This document shows, piece after piece, positions 20,213 to 28,219 of a stretch of 29,481 nt of DNA. The first letter of the stretch is position 1. Each line of letters begins with the position of its first letter. This DNA comes from CAZNLL01 sp964573885 (lineage in GTDB: Bacteria > Desulfobacterota > DSM-4660 > Desulfatiglandales > Desulfatiglandaceae), in contig CAZNLL010000031.1 of NCBI GenBank assembly GCA_964573885.1, positions 1 through 29,481 of the forward strand, written 5' to 3'. Below the pieces are notes generated by a model. The model was given only the letters and a program-made list of their open reading frames with translations. It had not been told where the DNA came from and searched no databases. A program made the position numbers and the translations under genes.

Positions 20213-21481
20213 ATGGCTGATGTACAAACGACAACCCAGGCTATATTGGTTGTGGGCGCGGGTATGAGCGGAATTACGGCCGCTCTGGAAGCGGCTGAGG
20301 CGGGTTACGAGGTGGTATTGCTTGAGCGACAGCCCTATTTGGGGGGCCGGGTGGCCCAGCTGCATCAGTACTTCCCCAAGCTCTGTCCGCCCAATTGCGG
20401 CCTGGAAATCAATTTCAGGAGGATGAGGCTGAATCCGAGGATCCGGTTCTTTACCATGGCCGAGGTGACCAAGATTTCTGGGCAGGAAGGGGACTATGAT
20501 GTGACCGTGAAGTTATCCCCCCGCTATGTCAATGAAAAATGCACCTGCTGTGGTAAATGTGCCGAGGTCTGCGAGGTGGAGATCGACAATCCCTTTAATT
20601 TCGGAATGGATAAGATCAAGGCCGCCTACTTGCCCCATGAATTTGCCTTTCCCATGAGGTATGTCCTGGATCCCTCCATTGCAGGGACCGAACAAGGGCA
20701 AAAATGCAAGGAGGCCTGCGAATACGACGCCATTGACCTGGACATGCAGGAAACCACCTTTGAATTAAAGGCGGGTGCTATTGTGTGGGCCGCGGGGTGG
20801 AATCCCTATGATGCCTCCAAGGTGGAGTATTACGGGTTCGGGGAATACAAGAACGTGATCACCAACGTGATGATGGAGCGATTGGCGTCGGCCAACGGGC
20901 CTACAAGGGGTAAGATTCTGCGTCCCTCGGACGGCAAGGAAGTCAAGAATGTGGCCTTTGTCCAGTGTGCCGGCTCAAGAGACGAGAATCACCTGCCCTA
21001 TTGCTCAGGCATCTGCTGCCTGGCCTCCATGAAACATGCCACGTACCTGAGAGAGCAGTATCCTGACTGTGATGTAACCATCTTTTTCATAGACATCCGC
21101 GCCCTCGATAGGTTGGAAGATTTTTATACCAAAGTGCAGGAAGACGAGAAGGTCCGCTTCATCAAGAGCAAAATCGCCAACATCACAGAGGATGAACAGA
21201 CGGCTGACCTCATGGTGGAGGGGGAAAACACCCGGACAGGTGAGCAGGTCAGGGAAACCTTTGACCTGGTTGTGCTGGCCACGGGCATGGTCCCCAATAA
21301 GATCGATGTTGAACCTGCACCTGATGTGGCCTATGATGAATATGGATTTTTGACCTTTGATCCGGGTAAGTCTGGAATATACGGCGCCGGCTGTGTGCGG
21401 CGACCTACTGACGTGGCGTCATGTGTCCAGGATGGTACGGCAGCAGCCCTGAAGGCCATTCAATCTATCGCGAGGAGGTAA
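20213..21481 (+). CDS. qmoA: Quinone-interacting membrane-bound oxidoreductase subunit QmoA
   Basis: 422 residues. It is an HdrA-like flavoprotein of the Qmo complex that donates electrons to AprBA. The Rossmann FAD motif is VVGAGMSGITAALEAAEAG at about 13-31, followed by PYLGGRVAQLHQYFPKLCPP, a QmoA/HdrA hallmark with extra cysteines. A ferredoxin-type cluster is C110, C113, C116 and C120, with further cysteines near QKCKEACEYDAID. CAGSRDENHLPYCSGICC is the HdrA-type cysteine segment in the middle, and IYGAGCVRRPTDVASCVQDG the end of the FAD domain. It has no membrane segment. GGAGGATACA precedes the ATG. qmoB follows after 4 bp, consistent with one operon. Confidence 0.97.
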   Translation: MADVQTTTQAILVVGAGMSGITAALEAAEAGYEVVLLERQPYLGGRVAQLHQYFPKLCPPNCGLEINFRRMRLNPRIRFFTMAEVTKISGQEGDYDVTVKLSPRYVNEKCTCCGKCAEVCEVEIDNPFNFGMDKIKAAYLPHEFAFPMRYVLDPSIAGTEQGQKCKEACEYDAIDLDMQETTFELKAGAIVWAAGWNPYDASKVEYYGFGEYKNVITNVMMERLASANGPTRGKILRPSDGKEVKNVAFVQCAGSRDENHLPYCSGICCLASMKHATYLREQYPDCDVTIFFIDIRALDRLEDFYTKVQEDEKVRFIKSKIANITEDEQTADLMVEGENTRTGEQVRETFDLVVLATGMVPNKIDVEPAPDVAYDEYGFLTFDPGKSGIYGAGCVRRPTDVASCVQDGTAAALKAIQSIARR

Positions 21482-21485
21482 CCTG

Positions 21486-23717
21486 ATGGATAAGAAGACA
21501 GCAGTTTATATATGCACCGGATGCGGCATAGGAGACGCCCTGGAGTTGGATCCCATTAAAGAAATCGTCTCGGACGAATACAACGTGCCCATCTGTAAGG
21601 ATCATCCCTTCCTGTGCGGGCCGGAGGGTGTGGAGCTCATAAAAAAGGACATTGACGAGGAGGGTGTCAATACCATCATTATCGCGGCCTGCTCCCAGAG
21701 GGTGAATTACGACGTCTTTGATTTCGGGCCGGACAAGATCGTTGAACGGGTCAATTTCAGGGAACAGGTGGCCTGGAGCCAGGCTCCCAAAGAAGAAGAC
21801 ACCCAAATGCTCGCTGGGGATAACATGAGAATGGGTTGTTCCAAGGCGCACGACACCAAGCCCCCGGAGCCCTTTAAGGCGGAAGAGGAGTATTCCAAAG
21901 ATATCCTGGTGGTAGGCGGGGGTCTCGCCGGCATGACCGCGGCCCTGGAGACGGCCAAGGCGGGCTATAAGGCTGTACTGGTGGAAAAAGAGGACCGGCT
22001 GGGGGGGTTCCTGGGGAAGATGAAAAAGCGGGTCACCCTTCCCTATAAGGAGCTCACTGACACGGGGGTGGGCGATTTGATCAAGACGGTGGAAGAGAAT
22101 GATAAAATCAAGGTTTACACCTCCGCCTCCGTGGAAAAGGTCGCAGGTGGTCCCGGCATTTATACGGTGGATATCAAGTCCAACGGGGACCAGGCCAGCG
22201 AGAGGATTGGCGCCGTTGTGCAGGCCACGGGGTGGGTCCCTTATGATGCCAACAAGCTGGGCCACCTGGGGTACGGGAAAATAAAGGACGTGATCACCAA
22301 TGTGGAGATGGAGGAGATGGCCGCCGCCGGAAAAATCACCCGGCCCTCGGACGGAAGCGATGTGAAGAACGTTCTTTTTATTCAATGTGCGGGATCCAGA
22401 GATCCGGAACATCTCCCCTACTGTTCCTCGGTCTGCTGTCTTGTCTCCTTAAAGCAGGCCACCTATGTTAAGGAACAAAATCCTGAGGCAGTGAATTATA
22501 TATTATATAAGGATATGCGGACGGTCGGCCAGGCGGAAGATTTTTACAGAAAGGCCCAGACCGATGGGAACGTATTCATCAGGGGAACCGCGGCGAATGT
22601 GGGTGAGGCCGGGGGGAAGCTCTTTGTAGAGGCCGATGACGAGCTTTTGGGTGAAAAAGTCAAGGTTGAGGACATTGATTTGGTGGTCCTGGCCGTGGGC
22701 ATGGTGCCGAGTAGCAGGCCCGAGGTTACCCCCAGGATCAAGGCCCCGGAGGGGACGGAAGGGGCCGATGAGGAAGGCAAGATTGAGGTGCTGCCGGATT
22801 CCGGGTTTTTTGCCAACACGGCGCTGAACTTGCAGTACCGGCAGGGGCCGGAAGTGCCGACCCTGAAATACGGCTTCCCTGACTCCCATTTCATCTGCTT
22901 CCCCTATGAGACGCGCCGGACAGGCATTTACACGGCGGGATGCGTGAGGCGCCCCATGGAAACGGCCAATGTCATAGATGATGCTGCAGGCGCGGCCATG
23001 AAAGCGATACAATGTGCCGAAGCCACAGCCGAAGGCATCACAGTGCATCCCAGGGCCGGCGACTTGAGCTATCCCGAATTTAATATGAATCGCTGTACCC
23101 AGTGCAAGCGGTGTACAGAGGAGTGTCCCTTTGGGGCCATTAATGAGGACGAGAAGGCCAACCCCCTTCCCAATCCCACCCGGTGTCGGCGCTGCGGTGT
23201 GTGCATGGGGGCCTGTCCTGAAAGGATCATTTCCTTCAAGAACTATTCAGTGGGCATGATCGGCAATATGATCAAAGCCATTCATGTCCCGGAAGAGGAG
23301 GATGAAAAACCGAGAATCCTGGCACTCATATGCGAAAACGATGCCATGCCCGCGCTCGATATGGCCGGAATCAAGCGGTTAAACTGGAGCCCTTATGTCC
23401 GCTTCATCCCCTTGAGGTGCCTTGGGTCCATGAACCTGGTTTGGATCGCCGATTCCCTTTCCAGGGGTATCGACGGCATTCTCCTTTTCGGGTGTCGCCA
23501 CGGGGATGACTACCAGTGTCACTTTATCAAGGGCAGTGAGCTGGCCAATACGAGGCTGGGAAAGGTCTCGGAAACCCTGGACCGGCTGGCCCTGGAATCT
23601 GACCGGGTGAAGTTTGTGGAGGTGGGCATCACCGATTATTATAAGATTCCCAAAATTATAGAGGAATTTATGGAGACCATAGAGTCGGTCGGGCCTAACC
23701 CGTATAAGGGCTGGTAG
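21486..23717 (+). CDS. qmoB: Quinone-interacting membrane-bound oxidoreductase subunit QmoB
   Basis: 743 residues. It has a truncated HdrA-like N-terminal segment (YICTGCGIGDALELDP), a Rossmann FAD domain near residue 140 (DILVVGGGLAGMTAALETAK), the HdrA cysteine segment CAGSRDPEHLPYCSSVCC, and two ferredoxin clusters (C537/C540/C543/C547 and C567/C570/C573/C577). A C-terminal MvhD-like domain (IRCLGSMNLVWIADSL, LFGCRHGDDYQCHFIKG) completes it. The MvhD part links Hdr to hydrogenase or other donors in methanogens, so in Qmo it is a candidate docking and electron-entry site. No membrane segments. It follows qmoA by 4 bp and is followed by an hdrC-like gene instead of qmoC, which bears on the electron source. 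Confidence 0.96.
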   Translation: MDKKTAVYICTGCGIGDALELDPIKEIVSDEYNVPICKDHPFLCGPEGVELIKKDIDEEGVNTIIIAACSQRVNYDVFDFGPDKIVERVNFREQVAWSQAPKEEDTQMLAGDNMRMGCSKAHDTKPPEPFKAEEEYSKDILVVGGGLAGMTAALETAKAGYKAVLVEKEDRLGGFLGKMKKRVTLPYKELTDTGVGDLIKTVEENDKIKVYTSASVEKVAGGPGIYTVDIKSNGDQASERIGAVVQATGWVPYDANKLGHLGYGKIKDVITNVEMEEMAAAGKITRPSDGSDVKNVLFIQCAGSRDPEHLPYCSSVCCLVSLKQATYVKEQNPEAVNYILYKDMRTVGQAEDFYRKAQTDGNVFIRGTAANVGEAGGKLFVEADDELLGEKVKVEDIDLVVLAVGMVPSSRPEVTPRIKAPEGTEGADEEGKIEVLPDSGFFANTALNLQYRQGPEVPTLKYGFPDSHFICFPYETRRTGIYTAGCVRRPMETANVIDDAAGAAMKAIQCAEATAEGITVHPRAGDLSYPEFNMNRCTQCKRCTEECPFGAINEDEKANPLPNPTRCRRCGVCMGACPERIISFKNYSVGMIGNMIKAIHVPEEEDEKPRILALICENDAMPALDMAGIKRLNWSPYVRFIPLRCLGSMNLVWIADSLSRGIDGILLFGCRHGDDYQCHFIKGSELANTRLGKVSETLDRLALESDRVKFVEVGITDYYKIPKIIEEFMETIESVGPNPYKGW

Positions 23718-23772
23718 CAAGGCCTGCTCAACGCTACCCACCATCAATTCATTAGCGGAAGAGAGGTCGCTT

Positions 23773-24363
23773 ATGGAAAAACAAGTGGGCTATAACCCCT
23801 CCTTTGCCCAAGAGGTTTTCGAGAATGTGGATGCCGGGGAAGAGATCAAGATGTGCATGAATTGCGGCGTCTGCGCTGCTTCATGTCCCCTGAGTCTCCA
23901 TATGGACTATCCTCCCAGGCAGATCTTCAACATGATCCGGGCAGGCAAAAGAGAAGAGGTTTTAAACGCCAGGTCTATTATGCTCTGCACCTCTTGCTAC
24001 ACCTGTAAGGTGAGGTGCCCGAGGCAGATTCCTGTGATTGACGTCATGCACGGCTTGGCCCATTATGCTATTAAACAGGGTATCCTTACAAGAAAAGCGA
24101 CAGCCAATTTCGGGCGTGAATTCTGGAATCAGATATATAAGTTGGGCCGGATTGACGAAAAGGATTTGTCCAGACGGGCCTTTTTTGCCAATGGCTTTCT
24201 GGAAGGGATAAAGAGCATGCTCAACTTCTCAGATATCGGAATAAAAATGGTCCTTCACAGGCGGATGAAATTACTTCCGGAGAAGAAGATCAAGGGGATC
24301 GATTCCTTCAGGAAAATGCTGGATAAGGCCGGGCAAATGGGGAAGGGAGGTGCCAGGGCATGA
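23773..24363 (+). CDS. hdrC: Heterodisulfide reductase subunit C-like iron-sulfur protein
   Basis: 196 residues. Two [4Fe-4S] motifs are C28-x2-C31-x2-C34-x3-C38 (MNCGVCAASCP) and C72-x2-C75-x2-C78-x3-C82 (CTSCYTCKVRCPR). This matches HdrC, and also the N-terminal soluble part of QmoC, but no transmembrane cytochrome b segment follows. The protein ends in a basic region (LHRRMKLLPEKKIKG). It probably passes electrons between HdrB and QmoA/QmoB. Its last codons overlap the next gene in ATGA, which suggests coupled translation and a stable HdrC-HdrB pair. In canonical deltaproteobacterial operons QmoC, a fusion of HdrC with a membrane HdrE, occupies this position. Confidence 0.92.
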   Translation: MEKQVGYNPSFAQEVFENVDAGEEIKMCMNCGVCAASCPLSLHMDYPPRQIFNMIRAGKREEVLNARSIMLCTSCYTCKVRCPRQIPVIDVMHGLAHYAIKQGILTRKATANFGREFWNQIYKLGRIDEKDLSRRAFFANGFLEGIKSMLNFSDIGIKMVLHRRMKLLPEKKIKGIDSFRKMLDKAGQMGKGGARA

Positions 24364-25241
24364 AATACTTTTTGTATTGGGGGTGCAGCCTTGAGGGTAG
24401 CGGAGCCAATTTTCTTGTTTCACTCAGACCCGCTTGTGAGGCACTGGACATGGAGTTCGAAGAGATCGAGGACTGGAACTGTTGCGGTGCCAGCGTTTCC
24501 TATGCCGGAGCAAACGATCTGGCCATTAAAGTTCTTAATGCAAGGAACCTCGCACTGGCGGAGGCCAAGGCGAATTACGACATCGTTGCTCCCTGCAGTT
24601 CATGTTATATTCAGATGATCAAGGTCAACCGGGAGATCCAGGAGGACCCCGAACTGTTGAAGCAGGTCAATGAATGTCTGGCAGAGGGGGGCATGAACTA
24701 CAAAGGAACGATTAAGGTCCGGCATATTCAGGACGTTCTCTATAACGACGTGGGGCTTGCGAAGATCAAAGAAAGGGTGGTGAAGCCCCTAAACGGGCTC
24801 AAGGTGGCAGGATATGTGGGTTGCCAGTCCGTCCGGCCCTACGGCGAGTACGACAGTGTGGAGAAGCCGGTGGTTCAAGATCGCCTTTTGGAGGCTCTGG
24901 GTGCGGAGGCGGTGCCTTTTCCCAGAAAGATAAGGTGTTGCGGTTCGGGCATATTTCTCCCCGAGATAGATTATTGTTCAGAGCTGGTTAAGGATATCCT
25001 GGAAGATGCCATTGATCATGGAGCCAAGATCGTTTCCACTGTCTGTCCCATGTGTGCCATGAACCTGGAGATGTACCAGAGCAGAATCAACGATAAATAC
25101 GGGACCGATTTTGATATGCCCATCGTCTACCTGACCCAGCTCATGGCCGTGGCCTTTGGAATGGATCCCAAGAAGGATGCGGCCCTGGGGTATAACGTCA
25201 TTCCACCGGAAGGCGTGTTGCAGGCCGCTTTAGGTCATTAG
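24360..25241 (+). CDS. hdrB: Heterodisulfide reductase subunit B-like CCG-domain protein
   Basis: 293 residues. Two complete CCG (cysteine-rich) motifs are seen: C9, C41-C42, C79-x2-C82 and C155, C193-C194, C229-x2-C232. In HdrB of methanogens each such motif binds a non-cubane [4Fe-4S] cluster at the site of disulfide reduction, and all ten cysteines are preserved here, so real disulfide- or thiol-linked chemistry is plausible. No membrane segment. It is translationally coupled to hdrC (4-base overlap) and closes the operon before a strong terminator. The natural substrate in this setting (a disulfide, DsrC-like or other carrier) is unknown. The resulting QmoAB-HdrCB complex would be soluble. 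Confidence 0.93.
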   Translation: MKYFLYWGCSLEGSGANFLVSLRPACEALDMEFEEIEDWNCCGASVSYAGANDLAIKVLNARNLALAEAKANYDIVAPCSSCYIQMIKVNREIQEDPELLKQVNECLAEGGMNYKGTIKVRHIQDVLYNDVGLAKIKERVVKPLNGLKVAGYVGCQSVRPYGEYDSVEKPVVQDRLLEALGAEAVPFPRKIRCCGSGIFLPEIDYCSELVKDILEDAIDHGAKIVSTVCPMCAMNLEMYQSRINDKYGTDFDMPIVYLTQLMAVAFGMDPKKDAALGYNVIPPEGVLQAALGH

Positions 25242-25260
25242 AAGTGAAACCATAAACAAT

Positions 25261-25309
25261 GGAAACCAAACCTCCGGGCACGGCCTCTGGGTTTGGTTTC
25301 CTTTTTTTT
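25261..25309 (+). terminator. Strong intrinsic terminator of the qmo-hdr operon
   Basis: GGAAACCAAACC (25261-25272) pairs perfectly with GGTTTGGTTTCC (25290-25301) and is followed by eight T (25302-25309). Confidence 0.93.
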
Positions 25310-25354
25310 CCGGGGCTCTTGCTTGGGGACCCTGTGCGTACCAGGGAGAAAAAG

Positions 25355-25624
25355 ATGAGTACACAAGAAAAACCCAAATGCACCCATTGCGGCACGGCAA
25401 TGGAAAAATGGGAGGTCCCGACGAATTCAACTTGGGGCACGAAGTTCCTGTGGGTTTGCTTTAATGACGAGTGTCCTTATTTTGTCCGGGGCTGGGATCA
25501 TATGATGAAGACCCAGGAAGTCAAGGCCTCTTACAGACACAGCATCAACCCGGACACGGGAACGGCCAGCCCCTTGCCCTGCTGGTCTTATGACGCCCAC
25601 AAGGATAAGCTAATCCAGGATTAG
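25355..25624 (+). CDS. Ogr/Delta-like zinc-finger protein, function unknown
   Basis: 89 residues from the ATG at 25355, preceded by GGGAG. The cysteines follow C9-x2-C12-x22-C35-x4-C40, the spacing of the phage P2 Ogr/Delta zinc finger, here with WGTKFLWVCFNDECPYF. The C-terminal half (WSYDAHKDKLIQD) is conserved-looking but unassigned. A longer in-frame start at 25259 would read through the terminator hairpin and is rejected. It lies just after the qmo-hdr terminator, so expression needs read-through or an unseen promoter. In Desulfovibrio vulgaris a hypothetical gene also follows qmoABC, but I cannot tell whether the two are homologous. Either a DNA-binding regulator or a structural zinc protein is possible. 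Confidence 0.75.
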   Translation: MSTQEKPKCTHCGTAMEKWEVPTNSTWGTKFLWVCFNDECPYFVRGWDHMMKTQEVKASYRHSINPDTGTASPLPCWSYDAHKDKLIQD

Positions 25625-25695
25625 TGGGGCACGCCCGGGGCCGCTGGAAGGTTGGCGCCGTCTGAACCTGGAGAAAAGGATTTTAAAGGCGAGAC

Positions 25696-26457
25696 ATGAA
25701 AAAAATTGGAAGGAATGATCCCTGCCCTTGTGGAAGCGGCAGGAAATTCAAGCATTGCCATCTGGGTAGAGAGGATGAACTTGAACAGGAAGTGATGAAC
25801 GATTTTTCCCTGGAGATGAGTGAAAAAATAACCCGCCTGCCTCAGGTATGGTACGGGCGGTCCCGGGAGATTCTCGACGCCCTTGACATAAATAAGCTGA
25901 CCGGGAGTCCCATGGGCATACGCTTTATCGACCTGAAGCAATACAAGGGGCTGGACATATTTGAATCCCGTGGTGAGGCCGTGGAAGGGACCGGCAGCAT
26001 AGTTATCAATGTATTGAAGACCGCAAAGAGCGATCCAAACAACCTCTATATCGCCCTCTCCCCCCGGCTCGCGGACAGCACCCTCATTCACCAATTGGCA
26101 CACGGCCTGGATTATTTGGGTGGTTCAAAGTTGCTTCCGGGTCTGGCCAAGCCCCTCAGTTTTGATCTGGGAATCCCCGTAGAACATCTTGAACACCCCC
26201 ATGAATTCGGATACTGGCTCGACTACCTGCAGAGAGCATTTGATGTCGAACTCGATGCCGACGACAAGATCATCCTCTATCTTTACCAACATGACATGCT
26301 CATTGCAGGGGAAGATATCGCCGGGCAGAACAGGCTTATTGTCAAATCAAAATCAGAGCAGATATTAAGATTCCTCTCCGAGAAAAGCGAGGAGATCGAC
26401 GGCCTCATCTGCGAACTCCCCGGGTATATCGGTTCGCGGGTGAACAAGGATGAGTGA
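25696..26457 (+). CDS. SEC-C metal-binding motif protein with a degenerate HxxxH segment
   Basis: 253 residues. The N-terminus is a SEC-C zinc motif, GRNDPCPCGSGRKFKHCH (C10, C12, C21, H22), as found at the end of SecA and in many uncharacterised proteins. The rest is unassigned. It contains H132QLAH136 in TLIHQLAHGLDYLGG, which resembles the HExxH zinc-protease helix with Gln for Glu, followed by an acidic helical C-terminal region. No signal peptide or membrane segment is seen, so it is cytoplasmic. It stands downstream of the zinc-finger gene after 71 bp and converges on a YkgJ-type gene. I cannot assign a function, and the SEC-C part alone does not imply a role in secretion. Confidence 0.8.
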   Translation: MKKIGRNDPCPCGSGRKFKHCHLGREDELEQEVMNDFSLEMSEKITRLPQVWYGRSREILDALDINKLTGSPMGIRFIDLKQYKGLDIFESRGEAVEGTGSIVINVLKTAKSDPNNLYIALSPRLADSTLIHQLAHGLDYLGGSKLLPGLAKPLSFDLGIPVEHLEHPHEFGYWLDYLQRAFDVELDADDKIILYLYQHDMLIAGEDIAGQNRLIVKSKSEQILRFLSEKSEEIDGLICELPGYIGSRVNKDE

Positions 26458-26459
26458 AG

Positions 26460-26496
26460 GACCTGATCCCACTCCTCGCACCGCCGGAATCAGGTC
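26460..26496. terminator. Hairpin between convergent SEC-C and YkgJ genes
   Basis: GACCTGAT (26460-26467) pairs with ATCAGGTC (26489-26496), sitting right after the SEC-C stop and overlapping the YkgJ stop. It could act as a bidirectional terminator, although neither side has a long T-run. Confidence 0.45.
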
Positions 26497-27233
26497 TTCA
26501 ATGCAAGGGTCTTTTCCCCGAAAAGGCTGAATTTAAGCCAGCGAAAGGCCAATTTGAGCAAGGCCGGGTCGTTGGTGGAAATCTCTTTCTTCAGATCAGA
26601 AGGGATTTCAAAGAGGCTCAAGAACCTGCTTTTCAAGACAAACTCCCTGAATTTGTCCAGGTTGTAAGAGGCCATGAAGAACATCTGGTACTTTCTGGTG
26701 GGATCCTGCGTCCCCAGTCCCTTGGAAGAGGTTATGATCTGGGTCCACTCATGATTTTGGGCGTTGTACTCCTTCACTCCCTCGTGTTCAAGCCATTCTT
26801 TCAGGGTCCATGATTGATCCTCCTCAAAACCAAGACAATGGCTCTCGTTGACTACAAAAAACTTCTCTTTCTCCTCCTTTTCTCCCTCCACCGCGGTGAA
26901 GGCCCTCCCCAGGGGATAGAGTCTACAGGCGGCTGGTCGGTCTTCATATATGCCGCAGCCCTGGGGGGTTACAAAGGGACAAGTGCGCCTTTCATCCTCG
27001 CTCATTTTGAGCTTCACCATGGGGAAGCGGCTGCGGTCTTGAACGCCCGTTTCGGTGTAGGCATCGAGAAAATCATCCGAGCGGAGGCCTAGGCGGTTCT
27101 TCATCCTGAGGATATCATAGGGGGTGAGTACGAGGTTGAGCCCGGCACAGCACTGATTAAAACAGGCGATGCCTTTGTGACACCTGAAATGAAATGTATC
27201 CCCCTCAAAAGGCCTAAACACCCCTTGGTTCAT
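26490..27233 (-). CDS. YkgJ-family cysteine-cluster protein (downstream paralogue)
   Basis: 247 residues. It has the YkgJ/CxxCxxCC cluster: C18, C24, C28-C29 in RCHKGIACFNQCC, then TCPFVTPQGCGIYEDRP and ACRLYPLG. Eight conserved cysteines are thought to bind zinc or Fe-S in this family (UPF0153-type), whose function is unknown. The remainder is a helical region with YNLDKFREFVLKSRFLSLF. It shares this entire layout with the gene immediately upstream (27291-28076), and the two read as a tandem duplication that has diverged. It is read towards the SEC-C gene. The start at 27233 is the first ATG, with no strong ribosome binding site. Confidence 0.85.
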   Translation of the reverse strand: MNQGVFRPFEGDTFHFRCHKGIACFNQCCAGLNLVLTPYDILRMKNRLGLRSDDFLDAYTETGVQDRSRFPMVKLKMSEDERRTCPFVTPQGCGIYEDRPAACRLYPLGRAFTAVEGEKEEKEKFFVVNESHCLGFEEDQSWTLKEWLEHEGVKEYNAQNHEWTQIITSSKGLGTQDPTRKYQMFFMASYNLDKFREFVLKSRFLSLFEIPSDLKKEISTNDPALLKLAFRWLKFSLFGEKTLALKT

Positions 27234-27290
27234 AAAGCGGCCCTCATGGTCTGTGGTACTGGGATTATGGCGTGTATAGTCCGACCTTTT

Positions 27291-28076
27291 TCATGGAGAA
27301 GACTTTCCCTCTGAGACCGTCGACCCGTCGGCTTTTATGGTGAAGAGCTTTTGTCCGAAAATGCCAAACTTTATCCATTCAAAGGCAAACTTAAGGAGTT
27401 CTACATCACTTCTTTTTATTTTTTCTATTTTAACTTTATCTACTTGGAAACGATCTAGAAAACTACTTCTGAATACAAAATCCCTAAACTTGTCGAGGTT
27501 ATACAAGGCCATGAAAACCATCTTGAAGATCTGGGGATTGTCAATGTCCAGGTCCTCGGCCTGGAGAGGACTCGTCACCTCCGCAAAGAGGGTGTTCATC
27601 TGGTCGTAGATGGGAACGCCTTGGGCTACCAACCAGTTGGCAATGGGTTGCTTTTCATCCATCTTGAGTCCCTGGCAGTGCGAGGAATCGGTGATGAGAC
27701 GAAAGGTGCCGTCATCATTCATGTCCAAGGGATACATCCTGCAGGGCCAGGGCCTTTCATTGTAAACGGTGCACCCCTGAGGGGAAACAAAGGGGCACTT
27801 TTTGTCATCTTCATTCATCTTCAAGACGACTATGGGAATGAGACGCCCTTCTTTGGGGACAATGATGGTATACTGGTCCAGGAAGTCATCGGCCGACATG
27901 GAAAGGGCGTTCTTCAACCTGAGCACGTCATAGGGCGTTAGCACGATGGTCACATCCTGGCAGCACTCTGTGAAGCACGGCACGCCAGGGGAGCAATCAA
28001 ACTGGAACACATGATTGGCATCCATTCTGGCGTGACTATCACCTGTTTTGACTTTGCCTTTATCGTTTTCAATCAT
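27291..28076 (-). CDS. YkgJ-family cysteine-cluster protein (upstream paralogue)
   Basis: 261 residues from the ATG at 28076, preceded by AAAGGATAAAAGGA. A TTG at 28118 is open but unlikely. Cysteine cluster: C28, C34, C38-C39 in DCSPGVPCFTECC, then KCPFVSPQGCTVYNERP and PCRMYPLD. It is clearly paralogous to the next gene downstream on the same strand, including VLTPYDVLRLKN and YNLDKFRDFVF, but its linker and C-terminus differ (IKADGSTVSEGKSSP). The family is unassigned functionally. It is divergent from ndk, with which it shares the 28077-28219 intergenic region. Confidence 0.87.
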   Translation of the reverse strand: MIENDKGKVKTGDSHARMDANHVFQFDCSPGVPCFTECCQDVTIVLTPYDVLRLKNALSMSADDFLDQYTIIVPKEGRLIPIVVLKMNEDDKKCPFVSPQGCTVYNERPWPCRMYPLDMNDDGTFRLITDSSHCQGLKMDEKQPIANWLVAQGVPIYDQMNTLFAEVTSPLQAEDLDIDNPQIFKMVFMALYNLDKFRDFVFRSSFLDRFQVDKVKIEKIKRSDVELLKFAFEWIKFGIFGQKLFTIKADGSTVSEGKSSP

Positions 28077-28149
28077 TCCTTTTATCCTTTCCGGGGTGTT
28101 TATCCCGGGAGGGGACAAAACCCTTGACTAATGGCTTGTGTTTGCTTTT

Positions 28150-28166
28150 TATAGAGATGCTCTATA
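28150..28166. promoter_or_regulatory. Perfect 17-bp dyad upstream of ndk
   Basis: TATAGAG (28150-28156) and CTCTATA (28160-28166) flank ATG, a perfect 7-3-7 inverted repeat in the ndk/YkgJ divergent region, 54 bp before the ndk start. A TTGACT lies at 28124-28129 but has no convincing -10 at 16-18 bp. It may be an operator. Confidence 0.4.
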
Positions 28167-28219
28167 ACAACTCCCCTGGGGATGGTCAATGAAATAAATC
28201 TGAGGAGGAAAAGGGACGT

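Noticed and set aside
21465..22412. 315-codon open frame antisense to qmoB
   Set aside because: Lies fully opposite qmoB, no recognisable domain, no start context.
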